64,000 bases of DNA from a virus, in IMG/VR virus record IMGVR_UViG_3300012984_000568, positions 1 to 64,000 of that record; one strand, 5' to 3'. The translations under genes were made by a program, and so were the position numbers. The notes below the pieces were generated by a model. That model saw only the letters and a program-made list of their open reading frames with translations. It searched no databases and was not told the DNA's origin. Shown here piece by piece: positions 1 through 8,907 of the stretch (position 1 is its first letter; each line of letters starts with the position of its first letter).

Positions 1-1167
1 ATGAGTGAGTGGGGGGTAGTGACACTTTCGAGCGAGACATGGGCTCCGTCGCGGCACTTCTCGATTCCCGTTCCACGGGCAGCGCCGGTTCGTTACACCG
101 GGCCCATGGTCCGTCTTGGCGACGTTGTCGATTTGGTGAGCGCAGGAAGTGGGCAGCGACGAGACGAACCGGTTGTCACCCCGAGCGGTGTGTCCCCACG
201 ATCGGGTGCCGTGCAGCCGCGCGCGCACGCGCCGACAGGGCCAGTCTTCAGACTGGGTCAGGGGCTACTCCCCGGGGACATCCTCGTTCCCCTGATCGGA
301 AAAGGACCGTGCGTATTGGCGGTGCCAGAGCACGCGGGCCTTGCCTTTTCTCGTGGTTTTGCGGCCGTGCGGACAAATGGGCAGCTGGCCCCAGCAGTGC
401 TTTGGGCGCTGCTCAGTTCACGTTCAGGGGTCGAGGCGAGGCATGCGCTGGACCGCGGCGCGATCGTACCGAGACTTTCAGCAGTCATGCTCACCGAGGT
501 GCTGATCCCGATGATTCCGCTCGCCGCCATTCCGTCTGTTCAACCGTTGTTGCCAAATCCTGCCGTTGACTGCAGCGGCATCGACGTGGTTGCGAGTCTT
601 TGGCGAGTTGTCTCGATGCGGACGGCTTCGAGTTGGGAGCCGACGCGACTGCTTGATCCTCTGAATGAGACCGGCAGCGTGCTGATCGCCGAACTCGGCA
701 AGGTTTGGGCAGGGCGCCTGGACGCGAGCAAGTTCAAAGAGGGGCCGTTTCCTGGCGGGACGCCCGCACTGCGGCCGAGCGACGTGGGCAGATTGATGAC
801 GCCCCGCTGGTGGGCGGAAGCTCAAAGCAGCGACGTCATCAAGCCGGAATCGATCATGGTCGGCGCGCTATCGGCGCGCGTCGCAACCTCGGAACAACCA
901 GTCGCCATCGCGCGGGACGTCCTCGTCGTCGACATTCTCACTAGACCGACCCTAAACGCCGCGGAGGTCCGGGACCGCGTCGTTGCCTACCTAAGCAGCG
1001 CACTTGGGCAACGTCGTCTCTCGCTGCAAAAAAAAGGCCTCATTCCGCGTCTGTCAAAGAAGAACTTCTTGCAAGTGAGAATTCCCGCGCCCGAGCAGCT
1101 TCCAGCGACGAGTCCCTCAGTGACGGAGCTACTCGAGACCAGCTTGGAGCGGGCGCTGTGGAGCTAA
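1..1167 (+). CDS. HsdS-like specificity subunit (defence/R-M type)
   Basis: A 388-aa protein with two similar halves, as in type I restriction specificity subunits that read DNA through two target-recognition domains. The first half carries GDILVPLIGKGPCVLAVPE and, later, DRGAIVPRLSAVMLTEVLIP. The second half has KGLIPRLSKKNFLQVRIP. Both match the end-of-TRD pattern (…IPRLS…L..v.IP). The two halves are shorter and less regular than in classical HsdS. The ATG is base 1 of the window, so the true start may lie further upstream. The next gene begins inside its last codons, so the cluster is translationally coupled. A methyltransferase or helicase partner would be expected upstream but is not visible. 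The family call is by pattern only. Confidence 0.55.
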   Translation: MSEWGVVTLSSETWAPSRHFSIPVPRAAPVRYTGPMVRLGDVVDLVSAGSGQRRDEPVVTPSGVSPRSGAVQPRAHAPTGPVFRLGQGLLPGDILVPLIGKGPCVLAVPEHAGLAFSRGFAAVRTNGQLAPAVLWALLSSRSGVEARHALDRGAIVPRLSAVMLTEVLIPMIPLAAIPSVQPLLPNPAVDCSGIDVVASLWRVVSMRTASSWEPTRLLDPLNETGSVLIAELGKVWAGRLDASKFKEGPFPGGTPALRPSDVGRLMTPRWWAEAQSSDVIKPESIMVGALSARVATSEQPVAIARDVLVVDILTRPTLNAAEVRDRVVAYLSSALGQRRLSLQKKGLIPRLSKKNFLQVRIPAPEQLPATSPSVTELLETSLERALWS

Positions 1168-2039
1168 CGATCGCGTACATCGACCAAACCCTGACTCCAA
1201 CCTACGGCGTGATCGGGGCGGCGTACGAACTGCTTCTGGAATCGACTGATGACGCGGTAGACGATGCGTTGGGAAAGCTGGACGCCACGCGCGCTGATTT
1301 GGCAAGAGTTGCCAGGCGTTGTCTGGACCTGCGACGCTTTGAAGCGAACGGACCGGCCGGGTTTGATGCACTTTGCGTCCTCACGTTCATTATTGGCAAT
1401 TGGGGCCGCGATTCTGGCGCGAACCGCGCGGGATTCGAGTTCGAACTGAGGCGAGAGGCGACCAAAGCCGGCGACAAGCCGCTCTATGTACCTTTCTGGG
1501 TTCCCTCGGTGGCAGGGATAAATCAGACAGACCTGCTTTTCCCAATAGTTGCGGCGAAACGAACACGCGCGCTTCGAGCGTACGAGGGCCTAGTCCACCA
1601 TTTACGATCCTTAACCGCCGACGCTTCGGAGGTTGCACTAACAGCCGTCCTGTGGCGGGTCGCCGCACTCAGCGACGGTCTGGCGCGGGACAGTGGCGGC
1701 ACAGCAGCGCGATTCAATGCGTTGCGGTTCCAAGTGGCGCAAGATCCCACAATTTCCGACCACGAGAAGCGACTCTGGAACCCGCTTACGACACGCTTCG
1801 TCCATAGCCGTGATGCGCTAACGCACATGATTTGCGAACGCGAAGGCGTCGTGCATGAGGTGTTCGAAACCGCAGTCGAATATGTCTTAGCGCAGCGTCA
1901 CGGGCTTGTCCCGGCGGCATCAGCGCTTGGGCTTGCTGTTTTGCAGGAGATTGCCGTCCACCTGTCCGACATGGATGCTCCGACCGTAGAGTGGGAACGG
2001 GTTCAGAGAGAACACCTGTGGATCGACGATCAGGCATGA
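1158..2039 (+). CDS. Uncharacterised protein of the defence-like cluster
   Basis: A 293-aa protein with a GTG start inside the end of the upstream HsdS-like gene (10-base overlap), preceded by GGAG at 1146-1149. It is soluble and mostly alpha-helical in composition, with no membrane segment and no motif I can name. A central segment, FWVPSVAGINQTDLLFPI, is the least generic part. The gene is locked between a specificity-like subunit and a DUF6361-like protein, which suggests a subunit of the same complex. Function is not assigned. Confidence 0.75.
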   Translation: MELTIAYIDQTLTPTYGVIGAAYELLLESTDDAVDDALGKLDATRADLARVARRCLDLRRFEANGPAGFDALCVLTFIIGNWGRDSGANRAGFEFELRREATKAGDKPLYVPFWVPSVAGINQTDLLFPIVAAKRTRALRAYEGLVHHLRSLTADASEVALTAVLWRVAALSDGLARDSGGTAARFNALRFQVAQDPTISDHEKRLWNPLTTRFVHSRDALTHMICEREGVVHEVFETAVEYVLAQRHGLVPAASALGLAVLQEIAVHLSDMDAPTVEWERVQREHLWIDDQA

Positions 2040-2067
2040 CGGTTTGGAAGCAAGGGAGAGCTCCCGC

Positions 2068-3669
2068 ATGGGATATGAGGTGACCACCGCGTGGATCCTT
2101 CCGCCCAGAGACATCACCGGCGAAGACCACCTCGCCCTGCGCGCGGTCGGTGAGGCGATCTACACTGAGCTGGTTCCCTGCGTCACCAACGTCACGGAGC
2201 GAATCCGCCACTACACCTTCTTCCCATGGTTCACTTGGAAATTCGCGCGCGAGAGGCGCGATGCTGACTACGACGAATTCGTGCGCTTGTTCCGACGGGC
2301 CGAGTGCTTGAATACCTTGATTGGCGCGCACCACGAGACCGGCGGCTCATCGGAGATGCACGGCGCAGGTCTCGCGGGAAGAGGGACGCTGCTCGATCCG
2401 CTTCGCGACCTCGGAAGTGGATCGCTCAGGCTCTCGACCTACGCAGACCCCGGGATTGACGGAGCGGAGCGTTACTTCAAAGCCCAACTCGGCGGGCTCG
2501 ATCAGTACTACCGCGGGACGCTGCAGAGCCTCGACGTCATGGGCGGCAACCGCCAGAGCGGATTGAAGGTCACCCCAAGACGCGGCGTTCGGCTCGCTGA
2601 GGCGTTCGACGCAGGGGTTCCGGGTGATCTGTTTTGGGACACCGTCGTTCGAGACGAGGTGTCCGCGAAGCGTCTCGATGAACTGTCGGCGTTCTGCCCC
2701 TGCCAGCTCGAGCATCAACAAAGAGAGGTCAGCTCCATTCTCGACGTACTATTGAATCGGGACCGAGCGGCGGACGTGCCGGACATGCGGGACGCCGTGC
2801 GGTTGGTCTGCGATTTCCTGGCGGCACAAAATACAACGGCCGAGCGCGGCGCAATCGTATGGGACTTCCGTGAGAGCGCCTATGGGGGGGTGGTTGCGGG
2901 CGGCGCGTGGATTGACCCAGCTCTTCCCAAATGGGCTGCATACCATCGTCATGAGTTGCTCAGCGTGGCGGTGCAGTCGTTGTTTTGGGCGGTATTCCGA
3001 GCGGTCGAGGACGCCGACGCCGGCGGCCAGCTTCCGGTCCTTCACTCCAGCAGCCGGGTCGCCGAATGGTTCATAGGCCGCCACGAGGCGGATCTGGGCG
3101 AGCTCGATCTCACTCGCCCAGTACTCAGCGTCTTCGAGCAGGCGATGAACGAGCTCCCGATACAGGAGGCGATCGCGGACGAGGGACATGAACTACGGCA
3201 GGCCCAACGTCTCATGGCCGAGGAAGAGATTGGGCCCGCGACTGTGGGCGCGCTCAGGCTGCTCACATCCCTGATCGCGCGAATGTCCGATGAGCCACCT
3301 TACGGAGGGTTTGGACGAGAAGAGGCGTATTTCACGGACTACCCCGTCAATCTACGAACCCTGCGCAGCTTCGCTCGCGGGAAGTGGCAATCACTCACAA
3401 TGAGGGATTGGCTGTCCTGGCTCGTGACGCACTGGTGCGTTGGTCACCACCTCCGGGTTGCGTTGCGAAAGCTGCATGCGCAAGGGATCGACACGTTCCG
3501 CCTTCGCCCAACCGAGCTTGGGCTTCAGCCGATCAGAAACATTGACGTAGGCTACGGCAATCCTCGCCTCGACGAGACCCTTCGGGCGCTCCGCGACCTA
3601 GGAATGATCAACGCACAGCACCAGCTTACGCAAGCTGGTGAGCTCCTTCGAAAGGAGCTGCATGGCTGA
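2068..3669 (+). CDS. DUF6361-like defence-island protein
   Basis: The ATG at 2068 is chosen because AAGGGAGAG at 2052-2060 gives a good ribosome-binding site; an in-frame TTG at 2044 has none. The protein is 533 aa. Near its N-terminus, ERIRHYTFFPWFTWKF resembles the 'R-ARYFLFVPWIY' signature I associate with DUF6361-type proteins found in defence islands. The C-terminus ends with a helical segment resembling a winged helix (LDETLRALRDLGMINAQH). It overlaps the downstream PLD gene by 8 bases, which implies coupled translation. Biochemical role is unknown, and the DUF assignment is from memory of the motif and could be wrong. Confidence 0.5.
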   Translation: MGYEVTTAWILPPRDITGEDHLALRAVGEAIYTELVPCVTNVTERIRHYTFFPWFTWKFARERRDADYDEFVRLFRRAECLNTLIGAHHETGGSSEMHGAGLAGRGTLLDPLRDLGSGSLRLSTYADPGIDGAERYFKAQLGGLDQYYRGTLQSLDVMGGNRQSGLKVTPRRGVRLAEAFDAGVPGDLFWDTVVRDEVSAKRLDELSAFCPCQLEHQQREVSSILDVLLNRDRAADVPDMRDAVRLVCDFLAAQNTTAERGAIVWDFRESAYGGVVAGGAWIDPALPKWAAYHRHELLSVAVQSLFWAVFRAVEDADAGGQLPVLHSSSRVAEWFIGRHEADLGELDLTRPVLSVFEQAMNELPIQEAIADEGHELRQAQRLMAEEEIGPATVGALRLLTSLIARMSDEPPYGGFGREEAYFTDYPVNLRTLRSFARGKWQSLTMRDWLSWLVTHWCVGHHLRVALRKLHAQGIDTFRLRPTELGLQPIRNIDVGYGNPRLDETLRALRDLGMINAQHQLTQAGELLRKELHG

Positions 3670-6109
3670 GGGCCTCGGCCTCCTTCAGGAGCTGAAGAAC
3701 GGAAGTTACCAGGCGGCCATCCTCGGTTCCTACAACGTCAGTTTCCCGTTCTTCGAGCAAGTGGTCCTGCGAGCGCTGCGCAGCCACGGCAGTGACCACA
3801 ACGTTCTGTTGATGGATGCTGCTCAGTGCGCAGCATGCCTCGGCGATGACGAGCTCGCACCTCGTTCTGCAGGCCGCCTCTACGCGCTCGTCCCTGTCGC
3901 TGCCCCCGGAGTCTTCCATCCCAAGTTCTTGCTGCTGCTGGGCAAGCGGCAATCGAAGCTCATCCTCGGCAGCCACAATTTGACCCTGAGCGGGTTCGGC
4001 TTGAACCGAGAGATATCCAACATGATCAGCATCCACGACCGTGAGTCGGAGGGTATCGGAAGGGCGGCCTTCGATTTCGCTCTCGCTTGGGCCGGCACGG
4101 CAGCGGGCGAGGTTGCCGAGTTGGTCGAGGCAGCACGAAACTGGGCGCCGTGGCTTGCAGGCAAGCGCGGCGCGAGCTCGGAGGTGGCCGCGCTTGGAAC
4201 CTATCCCATTGGTCCGTGCCTTTGGGACCAGCTGGAACCACTTCTGGGCAATGGCGTCTCGAGGATCACCGTGCTTGGTCCCTATTTCGACAATGGGATG
4301 CGCTTCATCACAACACTCCGAAATTATTCGGATGCGGAACTCGTGGTGGCCATTCACCCGGAACACTCGCAACTTGACCCTGTAGTGGCGAAGCGCCTAC
4401 CGGGTGTGTCATTCAAGGATCTTTCGTCCTGGCAGGGAGACCATCCCAAACGCCTCGTTCACGCAAAGGCGATCCATTTTGTGCTGAAGAACGGCGAGTC
4501 GGTGTTCGTGAGCGGCAGCGCCAACCCAAGCGCCCCGGCATGGCTTGACGCGGAGCGCCGCAACGCGGAGCTAGTGGTCGTTCGATGGCTACCCAAAGGT
4601 AACGTGCTCGCCGACCACCTCGGCATCACTTCACTGAGAGATTGCCCTGATGTCACGGAGGCTGTCTGGCAAGCAATCGATGGTCGCCGTGCCTCGGAAA
4701 CAGAGCGTGTCGATGCCAAAGGTCAACGGGCGTGGGTTGCGCTCGAGAACGAGAATGGGTTCACCGTCGAATCGAGCTTCGCTGGCCCCGACACGCCGGT
4801 CGCCGTGCTGGATGCTGAACGCGTTGAGCTCCTGCAGACCAAAGTCACTTCAACGGTCGACTCGCGCCGCATGATCGGGGCTACGGACAACGAGGTGCGC
4901 CAACTAGCAACGTACCTGGAGGTCAACGACGGGGCTGGCGTTCGTCGCGCCGTTGTTCAACACCTTCACGAACTACGTGATCGCGCGACGAGCAAGGAAC
5001 GGCGCTCCCTGCGCAAGGCGCTCATGGATCTGGATATGGCCGACGAGGGCATCGACGTCTACATGGCGGTGATCGAGAAGGCCATTTTCGACGGCGAGCC
5101 CGCGCCTCGACAGCGAGCAGGGCGAACGGGCCTGCCACAGAAGCATAGCGCCACTCCTGAAGGTTCAGTCGGTGTGGGTGAGCTCGAGAAGAGGGGTCGG
5201 AGAAGACCGCGCCTAAGCACAGGCGACGTCGGCGTCGTGCTTGACGCACTCATCCATAAACTCGGGGAAGGACTGCCCGGTGTTTCGGCCGCCGCTGCGC
5301 GCATCAGCGAGGAGCAGGTCGACGAGCACACCGAAATCGCGATTCCGCGGACCCGTGCAGAACAGCGAGCGCTAGCGCAGCGTTGCCGATTGAAAACTCG
5401 CAAGTTGATTCGACGAATGCTCAAGCGGTTGGAGCTGGCGTGGAACGAGGAAGCCGAGCCGTTCGCTGTGGCCGTGCAGTTCGTGGCCTGCCTCGGTTTG
5501 CTCCACCGCATTAGCGAACGTCAGGCCAAGTTCGAGTGGCTCCCTGCCGGAGGCGAATTGGTCGAGACCGAATGGCTGTGGAAATTGTTCAAGCGGGCTG
5601 CCGTCGTCGGGTTCGCTCCTCGCCACGGCGCTAGGACAGCGTTGGAGGCGGAGCATGGCGAGTTCTCGGAATTGGCATCCGCGGCGGCGCTGACGCTCTG
5701 GTCAGCCTGGACCACCGGGCTGGACCTGGGCACCGCCATGTCCACCCAGGCTGTCGAGGACGAAGAGCAGGAGGAGAATCTGACCGGTCTTTCCCTGCTG
5801 CTAAACTGCTTGGACCCAAACCTCATGCCCGACGATGAGGAGCTGGCGTACCTGTTCGGTGAGGACGGGCGCGCCTGGCTGGATCGGCACATGAAGTGGG
5901 CGAGCGCCATCCGGTCTTCTTCGTCGGCGAAGGGCGCCGCGAGGCCAGGCAGCGTCGTTCGCTTCCTGCTGGGCGGCGATGTCGAGCTGGGTGTCGTGGT
6001 GAAGACGCTCGATGGCAAGGTCGAAGTCATGGACAGGACGACGGGGGCGCTTCGGCGATATGATGCGAGCGCAGTAGAACGCCTGGCGCTGGAGTTGCTG
6101 CGGACATGA
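3662..6109 (+). CDS. Two-HKD phospholipase-D-fold protein, putative defence nuclease
   Basis: An 815-aa protein with ATG at 3662 placed 4 bases after AAAGGAG (3651-3657), so the longer frame from 3638 is rejected. Two PLD-type active-site motifs are visible: H86-x-K88 followed by GSHN (N106), and H267-x-K269 followed by GSANPS (N288). Both acidic positions of the classic HxKxxxxD are replaced, as in nuclease-type PLD proteins. The remaining ~500 residues are unlike the short DrmC-type PLD proteins and are rich in charged helical segments, including a long acidic stretch before the C-terminus. In this context it is probably the DNA-cleaving effector of the cluster, which is an inference. It ends 320 bases before the next recognisable gene, on the other strand. 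Confidence 0.7.
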   Translation: MAEGLGLLQELKNGSYQAAILGSYNVSFPFFEQVVLRALRSHGSDHNVLLMDAAQCAACLGDDELAPRSAGRLYALVPVAAPGVFHPKFLLLLGKRQSKLILGSHNLTLSGFGLNREISNMISIHDRESEGIGRAAFDFALAWAGTAAGEVAELVEAARNWAPWLAGKRGASSEVAALGTYPIGPCLWDQLEPLLGNGVSRITVLGPYFDNGMRFITTLRNYSDAELVVAIHPEHSQLDPVVAKRLPGVSFKDLSSWQGDHPKRLVHAKAIHFVLKNGESVFVSGSANPSAPAWLDAERRNAELVVVRWLPKGNVLADHLGITSLRDCPDVTEAVWQAIDGRRASETERVDAKGQRAWVALENENGFTVESSFAGPDTPVAVLDAERVELLQTKVTSTVDSRRMIGATDNEVRQLATYLEVNDGAGVRRAVVQHLHELRDRATSKERRSLRKALMDLDMADEGIDVYMAVIEKAIFDGEPAPRQRAGRTGLPQKHSATPEGSVGVGELEKRGRRRPRLSTGDVGVVLDALIHKLGEGLPGVSAAAARISEEQVDEHTEIAIPRTRAEQRALAQRCRLKTRKLIRRMLKRLELAWNEEAEPFAVAVQFVACLGLLHRISERQAKFEWLPAGGELVETEWLWKLFKRAAVVGFAPRHGARTALEAEHGEFSELASAAALTLWSAWTTGLDLGTAMSTQAVEDEEQEENLTGLSLLLNCLDPNLMPDDEELAYLFGEDGRAWLDRHMKWASAIRSSSSAKGAARPGSVVRFLLGGDVELGVVVKTLDGKVEVMDRTTGALRRYDASAVERLALELLRT

Positions 6110-6429
6110 AGCGCTCCCTGACTCTTGCCCCGCCTGCGCCAATTCAGGTCAAGTCCGTGGTACGCGCGCGCCCTGAAGTTGCTGAGCTGGTTTGGACTGT
6201 ATTACGCCAATACTTCGCCGCGATGTCGGCGCCGTCGACGCGCCCTCCGTACCGAAACCGCTGCCGCGGACGGATATCGACCTGCACGCGTCAGTGTTCG
6301 ACCTCGACCGCAGCTGATGCAATGCATGTTCGCGATCCGGGCTCCACGAGTGGCGGGGTAGCGGGACTCAAACCCGCAAGCGGTACAAATTGCCGAAGTT
6401 GCCATGAGGCGCTGACCTTCCTTCGCGAT
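6110..6429. other. Non-coding junction between defence cluster and HTH gene
   Basis: No credible gene. Short frames exist on both strands but lack ribosome-binding sites. The minus-strand frame here reads CTACGFESRYPA, the typical false peptide produced by translating a tRNA 3' end. The only structured element is the tRNA-like fragment at 6351-6378. Confidence 0.6.
6351..6378 (-). repeat. tRNA 3'-end-like fragment (candidate old att remnant)
   Basis: On the minus strand this reads a perfect 5-bp T-stem with a TTTGAGT loop (GCGGG…CCCGC), then TACCCCG and CCA. No matching 5' acceptor strand or anticodon arm is found in the 100 bases upstream, so it is not a complete tRNA. Integrative elements often carry such 3' fragments at their ends. 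No second copy was seen in the window. Confidence 0.4.
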
Positions 6430-7155
6430 CTAGACGGTTACGGCGCGGGCCTCGTGCTCGAGCATCGGCGTCCAATTCGAAACGTAGGTCGTCCCGCCGT
6501 TCCCATCCCGCAGGGCGAAGCGGACGTGCTCCACGCCACTGCTGTGTTGGCGCTCAACGTGAGCACGCTCGCTCGCCAAGCACGCTGCGCACGCCCGCAC
6601 GCGAGGCTCCTGGCCGCAGCCCATGCACGTCACGGGTCGCACGGGATGGGTGGCTGGCGCGCTCTGGGACCGCTCTGCCGCTTGGGCGCGGAGGGAGGCA
6701 AGCTCGCCAGCAGTGATTGTAACCTCGTCACGAAAGTCGCGGTACTGGGCGACCAGGGCCTTGACGGTCGCGGGCGCCACTGCGTGGCGTTTGACGATCT
6801 CGATCGGCGTCGCTTCCGCGTCCAATTCCCTAAAAACGAGCGCGGCGATGTCACCAGCCGCACCGCCGAGCTCGGAGATTGTTGTGCGATGGCGCAGTGT
6901 CGTGATCGTGCGCTTGACCTCAGTTTCATCGAACACGTGCACGCCGTCGATCACCTGTGCGCGAAGCAAACCGGCGCGCTCGCGCCGCACCACGGTCGAT
7001 GGGCTCACGCCCATCAGCGTCGCGACCTCAGTGCGCGTCAGTCGGCGTGCAGTTGGCGCGTCACCTGTCTCGACGGTGACAACCTCGGCAACCGCCACCT
7101 CATCGTTCACGGGTTCGCTATGTGTATAGGCGTTTTCGCCTAGATCGGCGGTCAT
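6430..7155 (-). CDS. HTH (MerR-like fold) DNA-binding protein with zinc-ribbon tail
   Basis: A 241-aa protein. Residues ~38-85 (RRLTRTEVATLMGVSPSTVV…) form a winged helix-turn-helix of the excisionase/MerR type. Residues ~90-150 are a helical region that again contains an HTH-like segment (TPIEIVKRHAVAPATVKAL). The C-terminal part has CMGCG…CAAC, a likely Zn ribbon. Its ATG overlaps a plus-strand ATG at 7154, but I place the divergent gene start at 7277, leaving ~120 bases of shared promoter space. It is probably a regulator of the integrative element carrying integrase A. Confidence 0.7.
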   Translation of the reverse strand: MTADLGENAYTHSEPVNDEVAVAEVVTVETGDAPTARRLTRTEVATLMGVSPSTVVRRERAGLLRAQVIDGVHVFDETEVKRTITTLRHRTTISELGGAAGDIAALVFRELDAEATPIEIVKRHAVAPATVKALVAQYRDFRDEVTITAGELASLRAQAAERSQSAPATHPVRPVTCMGCGQEPRVRACAACLASERAHVERQHSSGVEHVRFALRDGNGGTTYVSNWTPMLEHEARAVTV

Positions 7156-7276
7156 GGAAGATCCCTCTCATCGCAAAGATAGCGAGCCACGACGAAATGG
7201 CGAGCCGCTCCTGCGAAATCTTGCGGCTCAGCTGTCGGTCCTTGCCGAACGTTCGCGGAGGTGTACGGTCGTAGCC

Positions 7277-8290
7277 ATGCCCTCGCCGGCTCGAATTCGC
7301 AAAGGTTCACCGCCGTTCAACGCACCGGAGCTCGGAAGGGTTCTTGCGCGAATCGCCGAAGAGATCCGCTTGGCCGTTTGCGCGGTCGACGGTGCATTGC
7401 GAGCTGAGTTTGACACGAGCGAAGCTTCGCTCGCCGACCTTCGAAAAACGCAGCCACACGTGCAGCTTCCCAAGGTGCCGTACTGCTGCAAAGACCCCCA
7501 TATTCGCATCCGCCATGATCACGAGATGCTTTGCATCCGGTCCCCGCGCATCGCTGAAAAGCTGGACAAACTTGCGCAGGAGTTGCTCGGGCCAGATGCG
7601 CCGGGTCTCGCGATTTCTGCCTTTGATTTGAGGCCTTTTCCCAAGGCCGCTCGCCCGATCATTGACGCTCGAGCTTCATGCGAGGCGATTGTTGGTGAGG
7701 CGTGGAAGCGTGGCTATACGCCGTTCCAGGACGGTTCCGCCGACGTGATGTCTGTGGCTTGCGTGCTCACTGGGTCGCCGTGTCCCTTCGGCATAGCACT
7801 GCTCTCACTCTCGAAGATTGTAGAAACACCTACGCGGAGGGCGGTCAGGGACCTCGCTGACACGTTGTACTTTACTGGCTCGCGGCTACATTGGATCGCC
7901 GCGCGTATCGCCGACTGCGGGAATGTAGCGGGATTCGCGCAAGCGGTCGCGGGGCGTCTGCGCGAACTGCAGCCGTCACTACAAATGCTCGATGCTCAGA
8001 TCCGGGACGTATGTCTCTTTGACCCGACACCGCGTGGGCGCCGCTCGCGCGATATCGTCTTCCAAGAGGTCGTGTGCGCGTTGGCGAACGAAGGCTTCAG
8101 CGACGCGGAGATCGCGTGTCTCATCGTCGCGAACAAGGCACGGAAACCCGGTGTCTGGCGAAAGCGAATTGCCGACCACCTCGACCACGCAGCTAATCGC
8201 GGCTTTGGAATACCGCCGGTCAACCGCTTCGCCACCTCGTTTAGCCTTGGGTTTCCGTCGCATCTCGAGACCCTGAAGCAGCTCAACTGA
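7277..8290 (+). CDS. Uncharacterised protein, divergent from HTH regulator
   Basis: ATG at 7277 gives 337 aa. GGAGG lies at 7257-7261, rather far upstream. An in-frame ATG at 7154 would add 41 residues but lies inside the divergent gene's start codon and has no ribosome-binding site. The protein is soluble with no recognised domain. A CCKDPH…HEMLCIRSPR segment near residue 75 contains Cys/His residues. The C-terminal third includes an HTH-like stretch (EGFSDAEIACLIVANKA). Function unknown; probably cargo of the left integrative element. Confidence 0.65.
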   Translation: MPSPARIRKGSPPFNAPELGRVLARIAEEIRLAVCAVDGALRAEFDTSEASLADLRKTQPHVQLPKVPYCCKDPHIRIRHDHEMLCIRSPRIAEKLDKLAQELLGPDAPGLAISAFDLRPFPKAARPIIDARASCEAIVGEAWKRGYTPFQDGSADVMSVACVLTGSPCPFGIALLSLSKIVETPTRRAVRDLADTLYFTGSRLHWIAARIADCGNVAGFAQAVAGRLRELQPSLQMLDAQIRDVCLFDPTPRGRRSRDIVFQEVVCALANEGFSDAEIACLIVANKARKPGVWRKRIADHLDHAANRGFGIPPVNRFATSFSLGFPSHLETLKQLN

Positions 8291-8377
8291 TCAGTCGCGT
8301 GCCCCCCCATTCTGGGGTGCTACCTTGCGGACCTATCGCTCACGATGGCTTCATGCAGTTCACGAAAGGAAGCCATC

Positions 8378-8638
8378 ATGCCGAGTCCGTATCTGCTACT
8401 GCAGGAAATTGCCGAAGAAACGCGGACGCCTCTGAGCACCGTCCGACACTGGATCGCAACCGGGAGGCTGCCGAGCGTGCGGCCCGGGCGGCGCCGACTG
8501 GTCAGACGCGCGGACCTTGACGCGTTCCTGGCCCCGCCCGCCAACGACACAGTTGCCGACTCGGGTGCGGCGGTCCCGAGCGAGCTCGACCGCCAGCGTG
8601 CTTCGAAGGCATGTCGCCGCTTGGGGCTGCAGCCATGA
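8378..8638 (+). CDS. Excisionase-like HTH protein (first of pair)
   Basis: An 86-aa protein starting at ATG 8378 after GAAAGGAAG. Its core, LLLQEIAEETRTPLSTVRHW followed by IATGRLPSVRPGRRRLVRRA, is the HTH_17/excisionase winged-helix pattern, in which the wing arginines contact DNA. The stop overlaps the start of the second HTH gene (ATGA). It probably bends or marks attachment-site DNA for the adjacent integrase, or regulates it. Confidence 0.75.
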   Translation: MPSPYLLLQEIAEETRTPLSTVRHWIATGRLPSVRPGRRRLVRRADLDAFLAPPANDTVADSGAAVPSELDRQRASKACRRLGLQP

Positions 8639-8907
8639 ACCACGAGCAGCCGATTCACGCCTCCGAGGTACGCCAAATGCTGCGCGACGGCACGCTGATT
8701 ACCCGTGCCTCAGCTGAAGGGGCGCACGACATGGAACACGACGAAGTCCTTACCCTTCGTGATGTAGCAAGGTTGCTGCACTTCGAGCGACACACCATCA
8801 AAAAGCTGCTCGATCTCGGACTTCCGTCCCATCGCGTGGGTTCGATGCGCCGGTTTTTGCGCTCTGAGGTGCTTGTCTGGCTGAAGGCTCAGAAGGAGAC
8901 CAAGTAA
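8635..8907 (+). CDS. Excisionase-like HTH protein (second of pair)
   Basis: A 90-aa protein with a 4-base ATGA overlap with the preceding HTH gene and a 1-base overlap with the integrase start. TLRDVARLLHFERHTIKKLL and RVGSMRRFLRSEVLVWLKA give an excisionase-type HTH with a DNA-binding wing. The xis-int order, with direct coupling, is the usual arrangement for a recombination directionality factor. Confidence 0.75.
   Translation: MNHEQPIHASEVRQMLRDGTLITRASAEGAHDMEHDEVLTLRDVARLLHFERHTIKKLLDLGLPSHRVGSMRRFLRSEVLVWLKAQKETK

Noticed and set aside
6106-7143. 345-codon plus-strand frame
   Set aside because: Antisense to the HTH/zinc-ribbon gene 6430-7155, with no domain and no ribosome-binding site.
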